A stretch of 64,000 nt of DNA from assembly GCA_019009955.1 (NCBI GenBank), contig CM032233.1:64515001-64579000 (forward strand). Direction: 5' to 3'. Positions 54,288 through 64,000 of the stretch are shown one piece after another; position 1 is the first letter of the stretch, and each line of letters starts with the position of its first letter. Below the pieces are notes generated by a model that did no database searches, had not been told where the DNA came from, and worked only from the letters and a program-made list of their open reading frames with translations. This stretch comes from Riptortus pedestris (Eukaryota > Arthropoda > Insecta > Hemiptera > Alydidae). The translations under genes were made by a program, and so were the position numbers.

Positions 54288-55557
54288 GTTGGGGAAGAAG
54301 TAATTTCGGTATTTTTCATGTTTTTCAAAGCGCATTTATTTATATACATTTTTGATATTAATCAATGATATATGTGCCGTTTTGATCGATGACCTTTTGC
54401 CTTTTTTTCGGTAAAACCATTATACCTTCACTATAGAAGTTCTGTGATTTCTGGGCGAAAAACTGGACCAAGTGATTTTCACAGGCCTCTTTTGATTCCA
54501 GCTTTACAGCATTAAGAGAGTTCTGAAGAGAACGAAACAAGTGGTAGTCAGACGGTGCAAGGTCCGGGCTGTATGGTGGATGCATCAAAACTTCCCAGCC
54601 AAACTCTCGTAATTTTTGCCGAGTCACCAAAGATGTGTGTGGTCAAGCATTGCCGTGATGAAATACAACGCCTTTCCTATTGACCAATTCTGGCCGTTTT
54701 TCTTGAATCTCCTGCTTCAACCGTATAAGTTGTTAGCAGTAGAGAGTCGAATCAAAGGTTTGGCCAGGTTTGAGCAGCTCATGATGAACAATGCCTTTCC
54801 AATCCCACCAAACACTAAGCATCACCTTCCTTAGTGTCAATCCAGGCTTTGCCACTGTTTGTGAAGTTTCTCCGGGTTTCGACCACGATCTTTTTTGCAC
54901 ATTATTGTCGTACGTGATCCACTTTTCACCACCTGTAATCATTCTTTTCAAAAATGGCTCGATTTCATTTCGTTTCACCAGCAATTCACAAATGGAAACT
55001 CTACCCATTAAATGCTTTACAGTTAATTCGTGTGGAACCCATATATCGAGCTTCTTTTGGTATGTAAATGGGTCAAAACTGTTTTATGGTCGATGTTTAG
55101 CTCCATAGCGATGTCACGAGATGAAATGTGTCGGTCTATCTCAATTTTTTGAAAAATTTCATCGACTTGTTCAACAATTGGCCTGCCAGGGCGAAGTTCA
55201 CCATTAAGGTCAAAATTTCTGGAACGAAATCGAGCAAACCTGTTCTGACTTTGACGTTCACTTAAACAGACATCAGCATAAACACGACACAATTTTTGAT
55301 GAGCCTGAGCTGCATTAATCCATTTTCGGAAGTAAAAAAGCAATACATGACGAAAATGGCCTTCTGGAATCTCCATTTTCAAAGCGCAATAACGTTCGAC
55401 TGAGTAAATGTATGAAACTGTAGAGATATTTGGAATATTCTATGGACTATGTCCTTTCAAACATGGTATAGTTTGGCTTCAGTGAATAAGGATTACAAGA
55501 GATAAGCGACTTTGATACGCGACTATTGGGATAAACCGAAATTACTTTTTCCCCAAC

Positions 55558-55560
<3 letters not shown>
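54285..55560 (-). mobile_element. Full-length mariner element
   Basis: 1276 bp with inverted terminal repeats agggttggggaagaagtaat and attactttttccccaaccct (about 26 bp, few mismatches), flanked by TA on both sides as expected for Tc1/mariner target duplication. The transposase lies on the minus strand and is broken. Length is typical for the family. Confidence 0.95.
54358..55382 (-). pseudogene. mariner transposase, inactive
   Basis: Three open pieces cover most of the protein. 55382-55023 has the N-terminal helix-turn-helix region: FYFRKWINAAQAHQKLC, the SERQSQNRF-RFRS linker, GRPIV and the second helix-turn-helix with SSRDIAMELNIDHKTVLTHL. After a frame change near 55020, 55008-54733 has FLKRMITGGEKWITYDN and the WWDWKGIVHHELL block. 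After a stop at 54732 and a TGA at about 54632, 54630-54358 carries the C-terminal part with HPPYSPDLAPSDYHLF. Mariners need a D,D34D triad. Here the first Asp (normally TGDEKW) is Gly, and the second (normally HDNARPH) is Gly in HHGNA followed by a stop. Only the third is intact. The copy is therefore catalytically dead on several counts. It belongs to a different subfamily from the relic at 17781-18880. Confidence 0.95.

Positions 55561-55635
<75 letters not shown>
55561..55635. repeat. (TA)n(GT)n(GA)n compound microsatellite
   Basis: (TA)n to about 55600, then GT repeats and a short GA run. Confidence 0.95.
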
Positions 55636-55644
<9 letters not shown>

Positions 55645-56120
55645 TACTATGTACAATATGCATAAGTAATTACGTTTCATTGCTGTAATTAGAATAGTAC
55701 TGTAATGACATCTTGTACAACTCTTAAGACCTATTTTTATGTTAGGCGTGCCTGTTGAGAGTTATGACATTTTTTTATAGAATAATATAACTTATTTCCT
55801 CCAATAACAACTTAAAAAAATTGAATACAATTTTTATATGAAAGGATGAAATTTCTCTTGGGGGAATGAAATCGAGCAAACATTACGTCCCTTCGTGTGA
55901 TCTGTCAATTCAAGCAGCTCGAAACCCTAGTTCCCAACTTGATATTATCTTCTTGACAGACCGTCACATTTAGAAATGTCCTTCGCTGAAACTTGTCACG
56001 GAGAGGGTGCCTGTAATGGAGACAAGTACTATTGTAGTTGGAACAATTAAATTTACCGATGGCTCCAAAAATATTTAGCTAATCAATTTATTACATTACA
56101 CGCGCGCACACAAGTATTCA

Positions 56121-56161
<41 letters not shown>

Positions 56162-56409
56162 CACACACACACACAACCACTTTTACTTCTATTTACTATA
56201 AATTTCCTTTTACGTCATTTTTTATATCAATGAAAAAAATATAATACAAATAATTATGTAAAAAAACAAATGATCTAGAAACTTGGCATATTTGTACTTT
56301 TAATTTAAATGTATTTTGATGAGTATGAAGAGAAAAAGTATTGACCAGTGTTGTGGAATTTTTAACAAAGGCTACTAGGAATCCTACCTCTGTTAATTAT
56401 AGACTTAAG
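55636..56409. other. Unassigned stretch with (CA)n
   Basis: (CA)n at about 56123-56175; otherwise no gene or repeat recognised. Confidence 0.5.
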
Positions 56410-56880
56410 CAAGTACCTATAAGTTTAAGCTTCAAATAAAGTGCTTCATGGTAAATCGGCTTATTGTTAATATAATAAGACTATGAATTTCCTGAAGACT
56501 GAAGTTTAAAAAAATGCAAATATTTCAATATTGAGAAAACAATGTATACAGGATTTTATAGGAACTCACATTTTCAATAAGATCATCGCTTCTATACAAT
56601 TATTCAATCCGACGTAATAAGGGAGATATAATAAATTCCCCCTATTACTGTCCGATTTCAGCCGTTAACGTACTTGATCTTTCGTTTTATATAAAGCGTT
56701 TAAATATCGAGTTTGGTAACGATGAAACGAAAATTGTTGGTTTCGAGGAAACCTCATTTTCTCCATCTCCTGAGTAGGGTCGATTGAAGACATTTTTCGA
56801 AAATTGCATCTTAAGTACAAACTCCATGGTTTATTTTCCTTGAGGGAAAGCTGCTAAAAGTCTATTATGGAACTTTTTTT
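56410..56880 (-). repeat. Family A copy, inverted, without TA core
   Basis: Inverted right arm (gtttaagcttcaaataaagt, cagccgttaacgtacttgat, tcgagtttggtaacgatgaa) passes directly into the inverted left arm (aacctcattttctccatctc, gagggaaagctgctaaaag). The junction that normally holds (TA)n reads ttgttggtttcgagg. Confidence 0.82.
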
Positions 56881-58130
56881 AATGTTGAACACTGCCATTC
56901 TACTTTATTGGAAACATATTCTACTAGTGTTCGATTATGTACGCCTAAAACATTTTTGGTTTTTGGATGATTGGAGTGTATTAAGATTTAGGTGGTCTAC
57001 CTCATAAGGTTACCAACATTATTTTTAATCTAAATAAAACAGTCAGTCGTCGTAGAATACGACCAATCATATGTTCATTTTAGAACAATTGTAAACTGAG
57101 TTCTCTTCAATTTTTGTTTTTTTTTGTTTTTTAGATTTTAAAACATTTTCAATTTTTTGTTTTGTTGAATTTAAAATTGAGAGTCGGTTATTATTTGTAT
57201 GTAACGAGTCAATAAAACGTCAGGTTTCTTTGGCAGCTTTTTAAAATTTGTTTTTAGACTTGATGTTTTTCGTTTTATGTAAATAAGAAAATACAATTTA
57301 ATTTAATGGTAATTGAGCTTGCTTAAAGCAACTTTATTCGTAATAACGGAAAGCGAGGGGGGATTGGGAAAGGCTTACATAATACAAGAGTCCGTGAGAA
57401 GAAGGGGTGGGAGGTTTTCTACTTACCGCTATGTACTAATGCTATGAAATTTATACACCCTCTCTCCTAATTTCCTCGATGGGCAAGACCGCAAGTATTT
57501 TATAAAGTAGAACGTCCGAATTTTAAAAACTTAATATTGCTGCTTTAGGACCATAAATCATGACTGAACAGAATCCTGCAGTTGAAAATCTGGAAGAAAA
57601 TCTACGGAATCGTGTGTAAAATACGTTCACGTTAGAGGGTCCGTAAACGTAAATGCTGTTTAGTTTCAAAAACAGGACAACATAAAGCTGAGTAAGAAAA
57701 ACTCGCCTGAAATAAATACTTAGGAAAGAAGGCTTATGAGACAACCATAATTTCTTTAAGCAACCATAAGTACAAAGTATTGGCATATATCGTTCAAATT
57801 TTCTGGTTTATTTGACTACTTAACAGTGTGAAGTCTGAAAAAAAAAAAAAAAAAACACCGGCAATTTCTTACTTTTCAGTACTCTATTTTTCGACCTTCT
57901 TTCTGTGAGCATGTTAGCTCGAAAATCTACATGAAACCACCCCTCCCTCAATAAAAAAGGAAATGTGTTTTTAACCCTTTGTCATATTTAATACAATGAA
58001 GTGGTGCTGTAACTGTAAAACGTAATTTGCAGGAATTGAAAGAAAAGAGCTAATCATCAGGAGATATGCGTTGCTTTGCAATAATGAAACTACCAGTTAC
58101 ACTGTCTATTTGTAGCATATACAGTATTAA
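56881..58130. other. Unassigned stretch
   Basis: No supported gene; an 87-codon minus-strand frame at 57523-57786 has no recognised motif. Confidence 0.4.
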
Positions 58131-58400
58131 CATATAGTCCATCATGCAGGAGCTGCGCAGAGTAAGCAGATTTCCCACGTTCCGGAACGATGCTTGTCAT
58201 CTCATCTCGCCATAAATTCTCTACTTCTAAAGAAAAATCCTTTGAGAAGAAGTGAGGTTTACTGAAGTATGAATACAAGAAAGTACGAATAGGTCGCTTA
58301 ATATTTGAGTTACGAAAAAAATGTACAGAACAACAATTGAAGAGTATCAATAGTTTGACAAGATTGTCTCTATAACATTTTAGTATCACAAGGGAAATTC
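58131..58400 (-). repeat. Family A right arm, inverted, diverged
   Basis: Starts with the complement of the terminus (gcaggagctgcgcagagtaa, gcagatttcccacg), followed by right-arm sequence. It resembles the copy at 29905-30300 closely (ctcatctcgccataaattct), suggesting a shared older subfamily. Confidence 0.78.
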
Positions 58401-58794
58401 TCATATTTATTGCAAGCTATAGTCAAACCCATCTTAATGTGCATTTATATTAAAACGTCCATACTGAACTGAAAACAAAATTGCTCGCGCAAGGGTCGCA
58501 ACCTTGTGCAAACAGTTTTCGCAGAATTCCAACATTAGTCGACCACTGAACCACAAAAATAACACCTTTATTATTCTTATTGGGGAAACATGATTTGTAG
58601 AATAATTGTACGATGGAACATTGCCAGTAAGAATGAATATGCAACATTTTTTGATCAGACGTATTATAAGGAAGATATTTACGATTTCACATGTCATAAT
58701 CTCTCTCAACCGAGCAACCTACTTCGTTTATGACCATTAATGTCCATCACCATTAGTTTTACATGAAAACACACACACACACACACACACACAA

Positions 58795-58825
<31 letters not shown>

Positions 58826-59436
58826 TTTTATTCCGGCATTTAATATATTTTGTAAATTTGCACCTTATCCTTACTGAGACCAACAATTATTTGGAGGCAC
58901 TAAAAAACAAATCTTCAGGTCTCAACAACACTCTTTATTGTTTTAGAGGGAACGTTTAGCTCTCTTGGGCATTTGCATTGCTAAGTTTAAATTTGTTTCT
59001 CTAAGTCATCATAAAATCCTTGTAGGAAAATAAAAACTTGATTATGAGCATGTGGTGATTTCTTCTAGCTGACTCTATACTCATTAGAAAAGTGTACTTC
59101 AAATTTGTATAAAAATGGTCATCAATAAAAACACTTTCTTCTACACAAACTTTATATTTCGTGGCATATAACCACTTCTTCATAGACCATTCCCGTATGT
59201 ATCATTAATAGATTTATAAGTGGTAAACGATTAAAATATACTTTGCTAATGAAACTTTCAGTTACGAAGTGCTCGTCCCCTCTACACTCGTCAAATCGAA
59301 CTATTTGCACTGGGGAAGTCGTTAAAACTGAGTTATGTCAGAATCGCTTACTTTCAAAAGATTATTTTCACGTTACACCTCAAAATAAATTAATTCTGGT
59401 CATAATTTATAATCGATTATTTAAAATAATGCAATT
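58401..59436. other. Unassigned stretch with (CA)n(TA)n
   Basis: A (CA)n then (TA)n compound repeat at about 58770-58820. No supported gene; minus-strand frames at 58434-58709 lack motifs. Confidence 0.45.
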
Positions 59437-61545
59437 TCTTCCTTATTTTTCGGTTGGCTTTACAGACCTTGGAGATCTTCAGCCGCCATTACAAGCCTTC
59501 TCCACCTCTGCCTATCATGGGCCATGGCCTTCAATCCACTACGTGGAACTCCGTAGCGTCCTTCATCTCTCTCTCTCTGGAACTCTCTCAACCCATCTCA
59601 TCTTTGGTCTCCTTCGTTGTCGGGCACCCACAACTGTCGCATTCATTGTTTTGTATAGGGAGCCGGTTGAGTTGCTTTTTCCACATCTCCCGTTCATTGT
59701 AACCTCTTAGTTTTCATATCGTGTGAAATCGACTGTCTCGTTTCAGATATAATTTCTCCTATAGTTTTACTTCTCCAAAGTCCTAAGTCAGAATCCCACT
59801 TTGGGTCTATTATGCTTCTAAGAACCTTCCGCTGAAACCTTTCAAACTTTGTTTCCAGGGTACCCGACAACGCCAATGTCTTACACCCATAAATAAGAAG
59901 ATAATAGAGTTATAGTCCCTTAGTTTCAATGCTCGTGAAATTTTCCTTGATCTTAAGACTCGAGGAACCTAGAAGAAAGTGCGGATAGTACTAGTTATCC
60001 TTTGGTCGATTTCAATAAAAGTGGTCAGTGATAATGATTAGCTCCAAGTTATTTGAAGCTTTCTCCTTTTGGAAGGAAAGGTCCCCTACTCTCAACTTGT
60101 TTTCGAGATGTAGGTTACGGCTCACTACCATGTACGTCGTTTTATCTTGGTTTATTTCCAAGCCTACCTGTTTTGCCGCTGATATCAACGAACCGCCGAG
60201 GGACGGCATATCTTCTTCCATGCTCCCGAGGACAGCTACATCATCTGCGTTTGAGAGGATTTTGTGCATCTTGGCTACATGGATTTCCCCATTCGCCTCG
60301 GAAGCTTCACGTATTACCTTCTCCAAGACCAGATTGAACGGCATCGGAGAACTTCAATGGCCACCCACATTGCTATTGCTCTACCACCCACTTCTCAAGA
60401 ATCTGAGGGCAAATCTCTGATTCGACGTGCTCCTTCCTCTTCTGAGCCCCCTGGGCTCTTTCGTAGTACGGCTTCATTCTATTAAACATTATGTACGTCA
60501 GGATTTTGCACCATTCAGGGAGCACAACGATTTCACTGTAGTTTCCACACTCATTAGAGGAGCCTTTTTTCTGGATTGGACATGAGAGGCCTGTGTTCCA
60601 TTCATCTGGGTTGCGTTCCTCCCTCCAGATCTTTATGTATCTGGCTCATCAATTCTTCGCCACCATCTTTGAAGAGTTTGCCAAGCAAACCGTCAATCCG
60701 AGGGGCTTTTCACATTTTGATTTTGTTGAATGGCATCTCCACATCCAAGAGATCTGGCTCCTCAACCATATTTCCTTCCAGGTCCTCATCCTCTGTATGG
60801 GTTGTCCTATTCATCAGCTGCTGGAAGTACTTCTTCCAAATCTCCAGAATTTCCTCCTTTACCGCTGTCTGTATTCCGTATTTTTCTTTTCATTTGCGTG
60901 CTTCTCCTTTTATCACAGGTTTTTTTCTTTTCTTATATCGGCTTAAAACTCACAGACCTTACCACTGTGCCAGTTGTCCTCTATGTCTTGGAGTCACTGA
61001 GACAGCAACAGACTCTTGGATTTTCTGAGAGTTGTATTAGCTGCGTTTTGAACAGCCTCGTACCTATTTCTTGATTCCCCTATGTCTAGGCTAAGGATCT
61101 TTAACTTTTTTCTTTCCTCCACAGCCTTCCGGCATTCTTCCGTGAACCATTTCTTGGGCTTACGTCTTTCCTATACTCCAATCACCTAAAAACGTCTTCT
61201 TTCATTGCATTCCGCATAGCAGGCCACAGCTCATCAATTGGCGAACTGTCTAGGTCAAGTACTTCAACCCTCTTGGGCAATTGAGTTTTATATAGCAATA
61301 GAGTATCAGGCTCATTTAGCTTTTGGACTTCATACCGGATCCACTTTAGCATGCACTCAGACTTGTGAATCCTCTTTAATCGTTGGTCGTTGGTTAATTC
61401 TAACCAAGGAATGATCGGAATCACAATTCAGTTTCTATGGAACTTTGGTGACTTTTATCATCTAGCACATGATCAATCTGTTTCTTCCACCTCTCACCAG
61501 GACTATGCCAAGTATAGTTATGGATGTTCTAATGTGGGAACAGGG
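59437..61545 (-). pseudogene. LINE relic: endonuclease C-terminus and reverse transcriptase
   Basis: Reading down the minus strand, the 5' part (about 61545-61400) has the end of an apurinic-type endonuclease: HNYTWHSPG, QIDHVL and the catalytic DSDHSL. Then comes a linker with VQKLNEPDTLLLYKTQL and PIDELWPAMRNAM (61424-61182), a decayed RT N-terminal half, and a clean frame (60344-60012) with FNLVLEKVIRE, ILSNADDVAVLG and GLEINQDKTTYMVVSRNLHL. The catalytic box is NADD in place of YADD. The 3' part (59876-59694 and on) has FERFQRKVLRSIIDPKWDSD and later a RQRWRRLV-like end, the C-terminal region of this LINE type in arthropods. Stops and frame changes are many. Element is 5' truncated within the endonuclease and ends near 59437. 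No intact start, ORF1 or clear poly(A) is present. Clade not assigned. Confidence 0.88.
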
Positions 61546-62525
61546 TATTAATAACGATAAAATGATGCAATACAAGACTAATATATGTTGATCATGTCAT
61601 TTGAATGTACCGATACTCAGAAACCAATTCATTTTTACATGTTCGATAACTAACGCGGAGCGTCTGCATGCAATTTTCTCATGGCTGTATAAGAATATTA
61701 TCTCTGATCGACGTAGCTATGTCGATAATACATATACTTTTGTATTGCTATCTTTAAAAATATAGTTTGGTCATTTTATGCGTGCATAGTAAATACCAAG
61801 ACAGTCATACGTTGATATAAATATGAATGTACCTTGTGAATACTGTTTTAGAATTATTAGCAATTATGTTTATATAGAACAAGTGCTTGGAAGGTTGTGG
61901 TAAATTAGTTCATCAACATTGTTTGAGAGCTTGTATTGTTTGTTAATCAATAGTGGTTATTAATTTCACAAACTTGATCAATCAAGAATTACTGTAGACA
62001 AAGGAAAATTCCCTGGAGCGATAATGACCTTTACTAATATCTGGGAAAGCTTATTATAAGCTTGGGACTCTAATTCCGTTGCCAGCTGGGGCGGCTATTA
62101 TATGACCGCATATGCTGAGTTTACTGCTAGTGATCAGTCGTAAGTCAAACGAGGGAGCGGTGGTATAGGATTGTAAACCGAAACCACTAATGACTCCAGC
62201 GACCAACATCAAGTCACACAACACTGATATTGGTCAGATTAGAATATACTAGCAATTCTCCTTAATTCTGAGCTTCTGATTCAAGCAGTAATTCTGTTTT
62301 TATATTCTTCTAAAGATATTATTTATTGTAAATATTTCTAAAACTAACAATCTGTAGTTTTTATCAAATTCTTCAAATTTATGACTAACCCTTTAGCTTT
62401 TGCTCTTATTTTATCACCAACTTATTATTCAGGAGACATCATGTCTAATTTTGTGACCGAATGACTACTCCAAGGTTTCATTATGCTTGTGCGGTAATTC
62501 TCAAGGCTTACTAAGATAGATTTAT
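61546..62525. other. Unassigned AT-rich stretch
   Basis: No supported gene or shared repeat. Confidence 0.5.
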
Positions 62526-62876
62526 AGAAGACCGCCACGCAGGTGGTGCGTGAACTAAGCAGATTTCCCACTTAATAAAAGTAAAAGTTCTACAACAATA
62601 TTTGGCATTTAAGTTTCAAATAAAGTGTTTCATTCTATAACAGTGTATTGTTTGTGTGACATGAGTAGGAGTGGGGGTTTACTGAAGGCTGAAAACTAAA
62701 AAAATTGAAATATCGCAGTTAATATTGAATTTAGAGAATAAATATATGTAAAACATTTGTAATACATTTAATCTGAAAAAAGATTGGTTCTATACAGTTG
62801 TTCGATCCGGAATGGAAATATTTTGAATTTTCGAAAATCACCCCCTGACCCCCCCCCCACCCTGGTCCAATTAAAA

Positions 62877-62879
<3 letters not shown>
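62526..62879 (-). repeat. Family A right arm, inverted
   Basis: Complement of the terminus (aagaccgccacgcaggtggt, gcagatttcccac), then right-arm sequence to ccctggtccaatta. Joined through (TA)n at 62880-62923 to the opposite-facing copy. Confidence 0.85.

Positions 62880-62923
<44 letters not shown>
62880..62923. repeat. (TA)n microsatellite
   Basis: About 22 TA units at the centre of an inverted pair of family A arms. Confidence 0.95.
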
Positions 62924-62929
<6 letters not shown>

Positions 62930-63525
62930 GAACCCCTTAAGAGAAATTAGCTTAGCTATTAAGGTAGTATTCATGACGCAATTTTTGAACTTTTTCTTCA
63001 AATGTCCATCAACCCTACCTAGTTGATGACGAAAATGAGGTCCGTTCAAAAAAAAAAAAATAATATATATATATCGAAAGTTTCGTTCGATCGTTACCAA
63101 ACTCGATATTTAGTCTTTATATGTAAAAAGAAAGATTAAGTTCGTTAACGGCTAAAATCGTACCAGGAGAAGGGGGGGGGGATTAGAGGAGGAGAACTTC
63201 GAAAATTCGAAATATCTTCGTTACTATAAGTCGGATCGAAAAAGTGTATGGAATAAATCTTATTGAAAATGTCATGTTCTATGAATATTGTGTACGTTTT
63301 TTCATTATCTTGATTATTAACAGAGATATTTGCATTATTTTGTTTTCAGCCTTAAGTAAACCCCCACTCCTACTCATGTGATATTAACAATAAGCTGTTA
63401 TATTATGAAGCACATTATTTGAAGCCTAAATACTAAATATTGTTCTCATTGAATTTTTATTTTTTTGAGATAAATGCAAATACGTGAAGCACGTGGGAAA
63501 TTTGCTTAGTTAACGCAGGCTTTTT
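62924..63525 (+). repeat. Family A copy, A/T core
   Basis: Left arm (ccttaagagaaattagctt to tgaggtccgttcaaaa), a core reduced to an A run and short TA, and a right arm with cgttaccaaactcgatattt, aagttcgttaacggctaaaa and gagataaatgcaaatacgtg. It ends gggaaatttgcttagttaac with a shortened terminus. Confidence 0.85.
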
Positions 63526-64000
63526 CAAGATCCGATAGATTTTTTTTTGTCAGTAGTTATCAAATAGCTCGACCACACAATTAATAATTAAGGCGGATGC
63601 AGTATAATATAAAACATATTAGTTCCCACAATATATTTAGCCCATTACTATCTTGATGTTAATTGTTCTTTTCCGATTTTCGAGGTAACAGATTGATAAA
63701 TTCTGAATCAAGTTTTTGAGAAGCACTCCCTCCCCCTTCCCTAACTTCCCTTTAATACAGCAATGTTTAAGGCAATATCTTCTACCTTGAGGGAGCAAAA
63801 TGCAATAACCTATTTCCGAAAATTAGCAAATGCTCGATATTCTCTATGTAAATATGAAAAAAAAAAATATATATATATATCATAGTATCTTTTGATAAAA
63901 CAGAACTTCGTCTCTCTAAGATAGTTCTTGGCCTTAGACAACGAGGGATAAATAATAACTTTTAATAATATATAAAAAAAAAATTGATGCTTGGATGAAT
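63526..64000. other. Unassigned AT-rich stretch
   Basis: Nothing recognised to the window edge. Confidence 0.5.

Noticed and set aside
54616..55108. Plus-strand frames of 72 and 105 codons over the mariner
   Set aside because: Shadows of the minus-strand transposase.
59243..61074. Plus-strand frames up to 155 codons across 59.2-61.1 kb
   Set aside because: Shadows of the minus-strand LINE; no motifs on the plus strand.

Overview
This window is eukaryotic, AT-rich and almost entirely made of transposable elements, their relics and the tandem repeats they seeded. No intact host gene, rRNA or functional tRNA gene could be supported. The element set (copia-type LTR retrotransposon primed by a half-tRNA-iMet site, mariners of two kinds, piggyBac, Helitrons with a GCGAAGCCGGG 3' hairpin, arthropod-type LINE reverse transcriptases, a tRNA-derived SINE) points to an arthropod, most likely an insect with a large repeat-rich genome; the species is not determined.

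Layout. 1-7.5 kb: arms of a TA-core interspersed repeat (called family A here), a Helitron nested in one, a Gypsy integrase tail and a LINE fragment. 8.2-13.4 kb: a 52-bp satellite array split by a 3.43-kb copia-type element with both LTRs, a 5-bp target duplication (agata) and a tRNA-iMet half-molecule primer site. Its gag/protease region is frameshifted. Its pol reads from integrase through a lysine-rich repeat straight to the RNase H tail, with the reverse transcriptase missing. 13.4-22.6 kb: two MITEs in opposite orientation, a decayed irritans-type mariner and a decayed second copia pol. 23.1-25.8 kb: an A-rich tandem array that repeatedly contains a piggyBac-like terminus. 29.2-29.75 kb: an internally deleted piggyBac. 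29.9-51.9 kb: many family A copies with (TA)n cores, a second, structurally complete Helitron, a SINE, foldback elements and a 1.2-kb inverted-repeat element. 52.3-53.3 kb: a 167-bp tandem repeat. 53.6-55.6 kb: a probable solo LTR and a full-length but catalytically dead mariner. 59.4-61.55 kb: a LINE relic on the minus strand (endonuclease C-terminus, RT). 62.5-63.5 kb: inverted family A copies.

How it fits together. The elements form nested layers rather than operating together: Helitrons and the mariner landed in (TA)n cores, and the copia element landed in a satellite. The most informative observation is that the 52-bp satellite unit matches, in order and spacing, a segment of the family A right arm, so the array probably arose by tandem amplification inside a transposable element. 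I found no convincing novel cellular system; the noteworthy items are unusual element structures. Identities described as close were judged by eye, without alignment software.
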